This document shows, in pieces, positions 1-8,126 of a stretch of 64,000 bases of DNA; position 1 is the stretch's first letter, and every line of letters starts with the position of its first letter. The position numbers and the translations under genes are program-made. Below the pieces are notes generated by a model that had not been told where the DNA came from, did no database searches, and saw only the letters and a list, made by a program, of their open reading frames with translations. This stretch comes from Erinaceus europaeus (taxonomy: Eukaryota > Chordata > Mammalia > Eulipotyphla > Erinaceidae), in the NCBI RefSeq assembly GCF_950295315.1, contig NW_026647281.1, positions 30,399 to 94,398 of the forward strand. Reading direction: 5' to 3'.

Positions 1-172
1 AGGGGGAGGGGGCTGGACTGGAGAGTGGGTGGAGCTGGAGGCAGGCAGGTCCCAAGAATCAGGAACTGACAGGGCCAGATACCTGCACCCACCCACTGGA
101 TAGCAGCTGCAGCAGCCAGAGCAGCAGCCCTGGCTTGCCTAGGCCAAGGGCCCTGAGTGAGTCCCTCTGAGG

Positions 173-690
173 ATGAGGAAGGGGACGGGGAGGGGTAGAG
201 GGAGGGGGAGGAGGGCCGCTGTCAGCAGGCAACGGGGTCTACAGGGGCCTCCACTATGGAGGCCTGTGTCCAGGTGGCTGCCCGCCAGAACCGGGGCAGC
301 TCAGGGCTCCCAGGGCCCTGGGGGGTGTCTGTGGGTTGGGGGCTGTCAGTCAGTCAGTCTGTCTGTGTGTCAGTGCACTTGCTTGGACAGGGGCCTGGCG
401 GCCCTTGGACCCCAGCCCTGGGCTGTCAGATGCCGGCCCCGCCCCCGGACACGCCCCCACCGTGCCCCTTGCATCAGAGCCCTGCCCACCTGCGCTGGCT
501 TTTGCCTGGGGCTCTGGCTCTGGTGGCTGGCCACCACACCTCAGATCAAGTTCAGGGTGGGTGTCATGGCTGCTGCCACCACCACTGCCTCCCTAGGGGT
601 CAACTGGGTGGGCGGGGTCCTCGTGGCCTAGCAACCTCTCGAGCCCTCTGTGATGTCCCCCCTCAGGATTCTGTGTGCATGCGCACTGGC
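173..690 (+). promoter_or_regulatory. GC-rich, CpG-bearing promoter-like segment of the unit (representative, U1)
   Basis: This GC-rich stretch holds Sp1-type GC boxes (ccccgccccc near 438-447 and gggcgggg near 610-617), further G-rich purine tracts (173-215), and an NRF1-like site at 674-685 (tgtgcatgcgca, one base off the palindromic consensus). The segment recurs in every unit except U16, which lacks the first ~850 bases. Promoter activity is an inference from composition and motifs; nothing here shows a transcription start. Confidence 0.3.
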
Positions 691-919
691 ACTGGGCAGC
701 CCAACTGTCCTGCCACTATGTCAGGCGGCAGCAAGCAGACCCCTGGGCCCTGGCACCGAGGGACCGAAGAACGGGAGGACAGCGCTGACCGACGACGGAC
801 CTCGGGGCTGGCAGCCAAGAGAGCAAAGGAGGAGGTGCGCCCAGGTGCCAGGGAACCGGGCTACAGCTACCTACATGCCTGCCTGCCTTGCTGGATGCCG
901 GTATGCTACCTCTGTCCAT
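667..919 (+). pseudogene. Damaged exon-like segment Y (representative of U1-U8)
   Basis: Homologous to Y at 34960 but 253 bases long. One base is missing near 860 (ggaaccgggct against ggagcccgggct), which shifts the end of the frame, and the donor-like cag/gtgggt has become cat/gtgggt. The same lesions recur in U2-U8. U9's copy keeps the length class but gains an in-frame stop (cga tga) near 32978. If Y was ever an exon, it has decayed in this half of the array. Confidence 0.3.
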
Positions 920-936
920 GTGGGTTTCTCAGTTCC

Positions 937-1042
937 TCTCCTGTCCTCTACTGTTCTCTCCTGTCCTCTCCTGTCGTCTACTGTTCTCTACTGTCCTCTC
1001 CTCTCCTCTCCTCTCCTGTCCGCTCCTCTCCTCTTTTCTCTA
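937..1042 (+). repeat. CTCTC/TGTCC pyrimidine-rich minisatellite (representative)
   Basis: A degenerate pentamer tract (ctctcctgtcctctc...) on the plus strand, fully pyrimidine-rich. It recurs in each unit immediately downstream of segment Y with small copy-number changes, for example 33119-33230 in U9 and 53054-53180 in U14. Because it lacks stops in all three frames, it artificially lengthens reading frames that enter it. Confidence 0.85.
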
Positions 1043-1320
1043 CTCACTTCCGGGTGCCCTGATCACCAGCTAGAGCGCTTTTGACATTTCACCTGTGACA
1101 GCTGCCCACACCCCCCCTCCGCGTCCCGGACATGACCCAGCTCACAGGCTCACCTGCTCACCCCACCCACACCCACACGCCCCACCACATTCCCTGGATC
1201 AGCTCCTCTGCCCTATTCAGCCAAACTGCCCAGTTGGCAACGTATCTGTGCAGGCTTGACTGTCTTTATCATTCAAGGTTGTATCTCCTTTTGTACTTAG
1301 CTTGGTTGATTGTCGATGGA

Positions 1321-1348
1321 TAGTTGGATGGATGGATGGATGGAAGGA
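1321..1348 (+). repeat. GGAT tetranucleotide tract (representative)
   Basis: A (tgga)n tract present in every unit that retains this part, with variable length. It is longer in U4, U6 and U7, followed by ggaa repeats in U13-U15 (for example 49390-49438), and mixed with gata in the type B units (35602-35665, 60700-60765). Confidence 0.85.
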
Positions 1349-1384
1349 TCGAGTGATGCACGGGTTGATCGATTGGTTTTGTAG

Positions 1385-1500
1385 AGGCAGAGAGCCATCT
1401 AGGGGTACTTGAGACCTCTGGCATAAGAGCCCTTGTCTTCTGTCGAATGTAAAACATTAACACCTCAATAAATAAATGAATAAATGTATTAAATAAACTG
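1385..1500 (+). mobile_element. Short retroposon tail with L1-like 3' end
   Basis: The end of this segment (tgtcgaatgtaaaacattaa, then an aataaataaatg A-rich tail) closely resembles the 3' terminus of the L1 at 41660-41705 (ttgaatgtagaacattaatt, then aataaag). The preceding part (aggcagagagccatctaggg) is not recognised. It is probably a SINE or L1 3' fragment carried in every unit. The multiple AATAAA words could serve as polyadenylation signals, but this is unproven. Confidence 0.5.
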
Positions 1501-1615
1501 GGTTAAAAAAAACGCGGTGTCTTTTCCCTTTCTGAATATGGTATGCTGTGAGGATCATAATAAGGAAAGCATTGTTCTGAGCAGCCCCTTGAAATATTGG
1601 GATATTTCATTTTGC

Positions 1616-1650
1616 CTTCTTCTTCTTCTTCTTCTTCTTCTTCTTCTTCA
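1616..1650 (+). repeat. CTT trinucleotide tract (representative, U1)
   Basis: A (ctt)n run adjoining the T-rich 3' end of a minus-strand SINE, so it probably grew from the SINE tail. Its length varies widely: short in U8 (30275-30300) and U14 (53778-53802), long in U3 (9751-9820), U5 (17935-17992), U10 (35932-35993) and U16 (61032-61094). U3 and U6 share a tgttctt interruption. Confidence 0.9.
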
Positions 1651-1882
1651 TCTTCTTTTTTTTTCTTTGCTTTCTATTATCTTGATTTATTTTTTGGAAT
1701 GGACAGTCAAGAATTGAGAGACAAGGGAGGGATAGAGATTTTGAGAACCAGAGAGATACCTGCAGCACATCTGCACCACTTGTAAAGATTTCCCACTGCA
1801 GGTCGGAACCAGGGTCTTGAACACAGGTCCTCCTACAGTTTAACATGAGTACTTAACCAGGTGAGGCACCACCTGCTAAGCT
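1651..1882 (-). mobile_element. tRNA-derived SINE, minus strand (block S1)
   Basis: Reads in reverse: a T-rich tail on the left, and the tRNA-related end on the right with ggtcttgaacacaggtcctc (reverse of a B-box-like region) and cttaaccaggtgaggcacca. This matches the layout of a SINE family I know from hedgehog DNA. Copies occur at the same place in all units except U9, where they are deleted. Confidence 0.75.
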
Positions 1883-2021
1883 TAATGTGACATTTTTTTA
1901 GCAATGAAAAGAAATTCTCTTGGCTAGGTAAGAAACAAATAAGATAAATATAAGTAAATAAAAGTGCTTTTACGTTTACACAGTGGAAACACACACTGGG
2001 ACATATTCTTGTATAATACTT

Positions 2022-2272
2022 GTATTATTTATTTATTTATTTATTTATTGCCACAAAGGGTTATTGCCATAGCGCATTGCCAGTACCACTCATCCACTGG
2101 TCCTATGTTCCATTGTTCCCCTTTTGCTGCCCTTGTGGCTTGAATATTGTGGTTATTAATAATATTATTATTGTTGTTGTGATAGTTACTGTCCTTGCGG
2201 AGAACAGAGAAAAATGGAAAGAGGAGGTTAAAGAGAGATGGGGGAGAGAAAGATAGGCCCCCTGAAGATCTG
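2022..2272 (-). mobile_element. SINE-derived block S2, minus strand
   Basis: A tttattta-rich tail is followed by gccacaaagggttattgcc, a gctgcccttgtggcttg region, tattgttgttgtgatag, and aggccccctgaagatctgcttcac. This is the body of a second hedgehog-type SINE truncated before its tRNA-like head. It ends in ctaaataaataaag and passes into a spacer shared with S3 and S4. Confidence 0.7.
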
Positions 2273-2379
2273 CTTCACTAAATAAATAAAGCACATTTTC
2301 ATTTGACTCAGTAGAAACACAGAGACAAGTATACATGTATAATTCCTGCATTTTTTATTTATGTATTCTTTATCTAATG

Positions 2380-2628
2380 ACTAATTGATTGACTTATTGA
2401 TTGCCTCCAGGGTTATTGTCAGGGCTAGGGGCCTGCACCACGAACCCACTGCTCCTGCAGACCATGTTTTCCCCTTTGGCTGCCCTTGTTGCCTGAACTT
2501 TGTTGTGGTTATTCTTATCATTGTTGTTGCTGTTACTGTCCTTGCATAGGACAGAAAGGGAGAGAGGAGTGGAAACACAGAAGGGTGAGAGAAAGGTAGA
2601 CCCCTGCAGGTCTGCTTCACTAGATAAA
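2380..2628 (-). mobile_element. SINE-derived block S3, minus strand
   Basis: Body of the same SINE class (gcctccagggttattgtcag, gctgcccttgttgcctgaac, gttgttgctgttactgtcc, gacccctgcaggtctgcttc), again truncated before the tRNA-like head. It is followed by agataaacaaaaagcatg and another copy of the inter-SINE spacer. Confidence 0.72.
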
Positions 2629-2704
2629 CAAAAAGCATGTACATTTATTTACAAAGTGGATACACTGACACATGTGTACATGTATATTACCTGTATATTT
2701 TCTC

Positions 2705-2748
2705 TATGTGTTTATATATATATATATATGTATATGTATATGTATGTA
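2705..2748 (+). repeat. TA / TATATG tract (representative)
   Basis: A (ta)n run followed by two or three tatatg hexamers, just left of block S4. Homologues: 6778-6809, 10875-10917, 14951-14996, 23219-23271, 27299-27350, 31357-31393, 37069-37105, 50779-50825, 54857-54894, 58901-58942 and 62159-62193. The U5 copy is expanded and listed separately. Confidence 0.9.
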
Positions 2749-3060
2749 TTTATTTATTGCATCCAGGGTCACTGCCGGTGCTCAATACATATACCTGGAA
2801 TCCACTGCTCCTGCAGACCATTTATTCTCCTTTTGCTGCCTTTGTTCCTTGATCACTGTTGTGCTTCTTCTTATTGTTGTTGTTGTTACTGTCCTTACAT
2901 AGGACAGATAGAAAGGGATAGGGGAGGGGAAAGTCAGAGGTGGAAGAGAAAGCACCCCTGAAGATCTGCTTCACCCCCTGTAAAGCTACTCCCCTGCAGG
3001 TGGGGGTCTGGGGGCCATACAGCAGATCCTTCTGCCTGTCCCCTCATTTGCTCCACCACC
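2749..3060 (-). mobile_element. SINE-derived block S4, minus strand (longest)
   Basis: Begins tttatttattgcatccaggg, continues through ctccttttgctgcctttgtt, a (ttg)n run, aagatctgcttcaccccctg and ctcccctgcaggtgggggtc, and extends further toward the tRNA-like head (ccaccacctcttaaccctct) than S2 or S3. It is therefore the most complete of the three related blocks. Confidence 0.72.
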
Positions 3061-3373
3061 TCTTAACCCTCTGACATTCCGCCCAACCTCCCTGGATTTC
3101 CTTTTTACAGCACTAAGAACTGTCTATTTTTTGAATCCTCAATATCCTGAGGATCAGTTTTGGAAATAGTGTCATGAGAAGACACAGGGGGATCTCTGGA
3201 ATCAGAGAGCGCCTGGAACAGCAGCTGGGGCTCTAGAGCCAGGGCATGGTCCATCTACCCATCCACCCTCCACGGAGTCCACCTGCCTGCAACTTGGTCC
3301 TGCTCCCTCCCAAAAAGATTTTTCCCTTGTTTCACTGAGAAACAGGCATCACACAGGAGAGTCAGCCAGTGGA

Positions 3374-3389
3374 AAAAAAAAAAAAAAAA

Positions 3390-3420
<31 letters not shown>
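3374..3420. repeat. A-run/T-run palindrome (representative)
   Basis: A run of A, a 3-base gcc centre, and a longer T run, forming a near-perfect inverted repeat. Arm lengths differ in every unit: 7437-7484, 11544-11591, 15621-15669, 19805-19842, 23893-23939, 27976-28008, 32019-32043, 51456-51479, 55529-55564 and 59576-59599. In type B the A arm is an aaat repeat (37735-37803, 62821-62871). It probably arose from two oppositely oriented retroposon tails. Confidence 0.85.
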
Positions 3421-3425
<5 letters not shown>

Positions 3426-3630
3426 ACTGATGGACTAGCTTCTGGGAAGTACAGGTTTTGAACCTGAAAACACTGTCTGCCTCTGCCTGTCTCTGAGTCC
3501 ACTGGAGGAGCCACTGCCCCAAGCAGTCCTTGTGCTCAGAGTGGGGTGTTTTCGCCAGTCCTAGGCTTGCACAGCGCACTTGGGATTGGGTTGCCTGAGA
3601 TCCAAATGTTACATTGTAGATTGTTTGCAG

Positions 3631-3764
3631 TTCCGGCTCCCCAGGACATTGGACAGACCCAACTCCTCTGGGGATACCCAGAGAAAAAGACTCCTCCCAT
3701 CCTTAGTGCAAATGGAGTGGAGGGGGAGGGGAGAGATGTGCATGTGTGGGATACTCATGCCCAG
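3631..3764 (+). other. Exon-like segment X (representative type A copy, U1)
   Basis: A 134-base open segment preceded by an acceptor-like ttgtttgcag and followed by a donor-like cag/gtgtgt. Read after two leading bases it encodes 44 residues starting PAPQDIGQTQLL and ending VHVWDTHAQ. Homologous copies of the same length lie at 7695, 11802, 15880, 20053, 24150, 28219, 51688, 55775 and 59809, plus the copies listed separately. The U8 copy (from 32255) is cut by a deletion. None of the complete copies shows a stop. I do not recognise the protein. It could be a relic exon of a gene captured in the repeat, or a chance open segment in GC-rich DNA. Confidence 0.28.
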
Positions 3765-4062
3765 GTGTGTGTGAGGGGCCCTGACAGGGGGTAGAAGGGG
3801 GTTGAGGGGCAGAAGGAGACTGTTTGGGGGGCAGGCTGCAGGCAGGGGAGCCCCTGAATAGGTGCAGGGCTGTGTGTGCCTGTGGTGGCAGGGCGTTAGG
3901 GCAGGTCCCCCTGCAGGATGGTGAAGATGGCAGCTGGGCTGGCCCAGGGCCCCCAGGGCTGGAGGGCAGCAGCAGGCTGGCAGGAAAGGAGGCAAACAGT
4001 AGATGACAGTTGGGGAGCTGGGGGACAGGGGGCAAGGGGAAAAGGGGGCATCCTTGCGGAGG

Positions 4063-7000
4063 AGGGGGAGGGGGCTGGACTGGAGAGTGGGTGGAGCTGG
4101 AGGCAGGCAGGTCCCAAGAATCAGGAACTGACAGGGCCAGATACCTGCACCCACCCACTGGATAGCAGCTGCAGCAGCCAGAGCAGCAGCCCTGGCTTGC
4201 CTAGGCCAAGGGCCCTGAGTGAGTCCCTCTGAGGATGAGGAAGGGGACGGGGAGGGGTAGAGGGAGGGGGAGGAGGGCCGCTGTCAGCAGGCAACGGGGT
4301 CTACAGGGGCCTCCACTATGGAGGCCTGTGTCCAGGTGGCTGCCCGCCAGAACCGGGGCAGCTCAGGGCTCCCAGGGCCCTGGGGGGTGTCTGTGGGTTG
4401 GGGGCTGTCAGTCAGTCAGTCTGTCTGTGTGTCAGTGCACTTGCTTGGACATGGGCCTGGCGGCCCTTGGACCCCAGCCCTGGGCTGTCAGATGCCGGCC
4501 CCGCCCCCGGACACGCCCCCACCGTGCCCCTTGCATCAGAGCCCTGCCCACCTGCGCTGGCTTTTGCCTGGGGCTCTGGCTCTGGTGGCTGGCCACCACA
4601 CCTCAGATCAAGTTCAGGGTGGGTGTCATGGCTGCTGCCACCACCACTGCCTCCCTAGGGGTCAACTGGGTGGGCGGGGTCCTCGTGGCCTAGCAACCTC
4701 TCGAGCCCTCTGTGATGTCCCCCCTCAGGATTCTGTGTGCATGCGCACTGGCACTGGGCAGCCCAACTGTCCTGCCACTATGTCAGGCGGCAGCAAGCAG
4801 ACCCCTGGGCCCTGGCACCGAGGGACCGAAGAACGGGAGGACAGCGCTGACCGACGACGGACCTCGGGGCTGGCAGCCAAGAGAGCAAAGGAGGAGGTGC
4901 GCCCAGGTGCCAGGGAACCGGGCTACAGCTACCTACATGCCTGCCTGCCTTGCTGGATGCCGGTATGCTACCTCTGTCCATGTGGGTTTCTCAGTTCCTC
5001 TCCTGTCCTCTACTGTTCTCTCCTGTCCTCTCCTGTCGTCTACTGTTCTCTACTGTCCTCTCCTCTCCTCTCCTCTCCTGTCCGCTCCTCTCCTCTTTTC
5101 TCTACTCACTTCCGGGTGCCCTGATCACCAGCTAGAGCGCTTTTGACATTTCACCTGTGACAGCTGCCCACACCCCCCCTCCGCGTCCCGGACATGACCC
5201 AGCTCACAGGCTCACCTGCTCACCCCACCCACACCCACACGCCCCACCACATTCCCTGGATCAGCTCCTCTGCCCTATTCAGCCAAACTGCCCAGTTGGC
5301 AACGTATCTGTGCAGGCTTGACTGTCTTTATCATTCAAGGTTGTATCTCCTTTTGTACTTAGCTTGGTTGATTGTCGATGGATAGTTGGATGGATGGATG
5401 GATGGAAGGATCGAGTGATGCACGGGTTGATCGATTGGTTTTGTAGAGGCAGAGAGCCATCTAGGGGTACTTGAGACCTCTGGCATAAGAGCCCTTGTCT
5501 TCTGTCGAATGTAAAACATTAACACCTCAATAAATAAATGAATAAATGTATTAAATAAACTGGGTTAAAAAAAACGCGGTGTCTTTTCCCTTTCTGAATA
5601 TGGTATGCTGTGAGGATCATAATAAGGAAAGCATTGTTCTGAGCAGCCCCTTGAAATATTGGGATATTTCATTTTGCCTTCTTCTTCTTCTTCTTCTTCT
5701 TCTTCTTCTTCTTCATCTTCTTTTTTTTTCTTTGCTTTCTATTATCTTGATTTATTTTTTGGAATGGACAGTCAAGAATTGAGAGACAAGGGAGGGATAG
5801 AGATTTTGAGAACCAGAGAGATACCTGCAGCACATCTGCACCACTTGTAAAGATTTCCCACTGCAGGTCGGAACCAGGGTCTTGAACACAGGTCCTCCTA
5901 CAGTTTAACATGAGTACTTAACCAGGTGAGGCACCACCTGCTAAGCTTAATGTGACATTTTTTTAGCAATGAAAAGAAATTCTCTTGGCTAGGTAAGAAA
6001 CAAATAAGATAAATATAAGTAAATAAAAGTGCTTTTACGTTTACACAGTGGAAACACACACTGGGACATATTCTTGTATAATACTTGTATTATTTATTTA
6101 TTTATTTATTTATTGCCACAAAGGGTTATTGCCATAGCGCATTGCCAGTACCACTCATCCACTGGTCCTATGTTCCATTGTTCCCCTTTTGCTGCCCTTG
6201 TGGCTTGAATATTGTGGTTATTAATAATATTATTATTGTTGTTGTGATAGTTACTGTCCTTGCGGAGAACAGAGAAAAATGGAAAGAGGAGGTTAAAGAG
6301 AGATGGGGGAGAGAAAGATAGGCCCCCTGAAGATCTGCTTCACTAAATAAATAAAGCACATTTTCATTTGACTCAGTAGAAACACAGAGACAAGTATACA
6401 TGTATAATTCCTGCATTTTTTATTTATGTATTCTTTATCTAATGACTAATTGATTGACTTATTGATTGCCTCCAGGGTTATTGTCAGGGCTAGGGGCCTG
6501 CACCACGAACCCACTGCTCCTGCAGACCATGTTTTCCCCTTTGGCTGCCCTTGTTGCCTGAACTTTGTTGTGGTTATTCTTATCATTGTTGTTGCTGTTA
6601 CTGTCCTTGCATAGGACAGAAAGGGAGAGAGGAGTGGAAACACAGAAGGGTGAGAGAAAGGTAGACCCCTGCAGGTCTGCTTCACTAGATAAACAAAAAG
6701 CATGTACATTTATTTACAAAGTGGATACACTGACACATGTGTACATGTATATTACCTGTATATTTTCTCTATGTGTTTATATATATATATATATGTATAT
6801 GTATATGTATGTATTTATTTATTGCATCCAGGGTCACTGCCGGTGCTCAATACATATACCTGGAATCCACTGCTCCTGCAGACCATTTATTCTCCTTTTG
6901 CTGCCTTTGTTCCTTGATCACTGTTGTGCTTCTTCTTATTGTTGTTGTTGTTACTGTCCTTACATAGGACAGATAGAAAGGGATAGGGGAGGGGAAAGTC

Positions 7001-7453
7001 AGAGGTGGAAGAGAAAGCACCCCTGAAGATCTGCTTCACCCCCTGTAAAGCTACTCCCCTGCAGGTGGGGGTCTGGGGGCCATACAGCAGATCCTTCTGC
7101 CTGTCCCCTCATTTGCTCCACCACCTCTTAACCCTCTGACATTCCGCCCAACCTCCCTGGATTTCCTTTTTACAGCACTAAGAACTGTCTATTTTTTGAA
7201 TCCTCAATATCCTGAGGATCAGTTTTGGAAATAGTGTCATGAGAAGACACAGGGGGATCTCTGGAATCAGAGAGCGCCTGGAACAGCAGCTGGGGCTCTA
7301 GAGCCAGGGCATGGTCCATCTACCCATCCACCCTCCACGGAGTCCACCTGCCTGCAACTTGGTCCTGCTCCCTCCCAAAAAGATTTTTCCCTTGTTTCAC
7401 TGAGAAACAGGCATCACACAGGAGAGTCAGCCAGTGGAAAAAAAAAAAAAAAA

Positions 7454-7489
<36 letters not shown>

Positions 7490-8126
7490 ACTGATGGACT
7501 AGCTTCTGGGAAGTACAGGTTTTGAACCTGAAAACACTGTCTGCCTCTGCCTGTCTCTCAGTCCACTGGAGGAGCCACTGCCCCAAGCAGTCCTTGTGCT
7601 CAGAGTGGGGTGTTTTCGCCAGTCCTAGGCTTGCACAGCGCACTTGGGATTGGGTTGCCTGAGATCCAAATGTTACATTGTAGATTGTTTGCAGTTCCGG
7701 CTCCCCAGGACATTGGACAGACCCAACTCCTCTGGGGATACCCAGAGAAAAAGACTCCTCCCATCCTTAGTGCAAATGGAGTGGAGGGGGAGGGGAGAGA
7801 TGTGCATGTGTGGGATACTCATGCCCAGGTGTGTGTGAGGGGCCCTGACAGGGGGTAGAAGGGGGTTGAGGGGCAGAAGGAGACTGTTTGGGGGGCAGGC
7901 TGCAGGCAGGGGAGCCCCTGAATAGGTGCAGGGCTGTGTGTGCCTGTGGTGGCAGGGCGTTAGGGCAGGTCCCCCTGCAGGATGGTGAAGATGGCAGCTG
8001 GGCTGGCCCAGGGCCCCCAGGGCTGGAGGGCAGCAGCAGGCTGGCAGGAAAGGAGGCAAACAGTAGATGACAGTTGGGGAGCTGGGGGACAGGGGGCAAG
8101 GGGAAAAGGGGGCATCCTTGCGGAGG
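4063..8126 (+). repeat. Macrosatellite unit U2 (type A)
   Basis: Complete unit, 4064 bases, in direct orientation to U1 and almost identical to it. It carries the catgggcc variant near 4450 that U3, U4, U5, U7 and U8 share, whereas U1 and U6 have caggggcc. Its CTT tract is one repeat longer than in U1. Confidence 0.97.

Larger units (their letters stand above)
1976..2702 (+). repeat. Triplicated inter-SINE spacer (sub-repeat)
   Basis: Three related spacers precede blocks S2, S3 and S4: 1976-2026 (acagtggaaacacacactgg), 2302-2354 (ctcagtagaaacacagagac) and 2648-2702 (caaagtggatacactgacac). Each continues to a gtata.a..acctgtatt-like end. They are spaced 326 and 346 bases apart, so SINE plus spacer behaves as an old tandem sub-repeat. 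The type B copies (36312, 36648, 37004) are more alike, suggesting B is closer to the ancestral state. Confidence 0.65.
1..4062 (+). repeat. Macrosatellite unit U1 (type A)
   Basis: First complete unit of a head-to-tail tandem array. The start of the window (a purine tract leading into ggctggactggagagtgg) recurs at 4063, which gives a 4062-base period. The unit has a GC-rich part (1-1135 and 3560-4062) and a SINE-rich, AT-richer part (1500-3450). The true unit start is arbitrary; I use this anchor for all units. U1 differs from U2 by only a few visible changes: g/t at 371, one extra CTT in U2, g/c near 3496, and homopolymer lengths. Confidence 0.97.

Noticed and set aside
700..760. Possible CTCF site near tgtcaggcggcagc, by analogy with DXZ4
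   Set aside because: It matches only the loose GGCGGCAG-like part of the motif. The rest does not fit, so I do not call a site.
256..1062. Recurrent 268-residue plus-strand reading frame in type A units
   Set aside because: It crosses a likely intron-like acceptor at 660-666 and ends in the low-complexity ctctc tract. Its frame is not kept in U4, U7, U9 or type B. Only the exon-like Y part is reported.
1607..1846. Lys-rich, Ser-rich or Leu-rich frames over the CTT tracts
   Set aside because: Translations of a trinucleotide repeat at a SINE tail; not proteins.
3134..3156. Short hairpin atcctca...tgaggat
   Set aside because: A 7-base stem is too short and common to support a function; it is simply conserved with the unit.
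1..4062. Homology to D4Z4/DUX4 or RS447/USP17 arrays
   Set aside because: No homeodomain or ubiquitin-protease sequence is seen in any frame.
3609..4154. Recurrent 181-residue proline-rich minus-strand frame
   Set aside because: It is the complement of GC-rich purine tracts, with no domain. In type B it is altered in length and frame, so it is best explained as a composition shadow.
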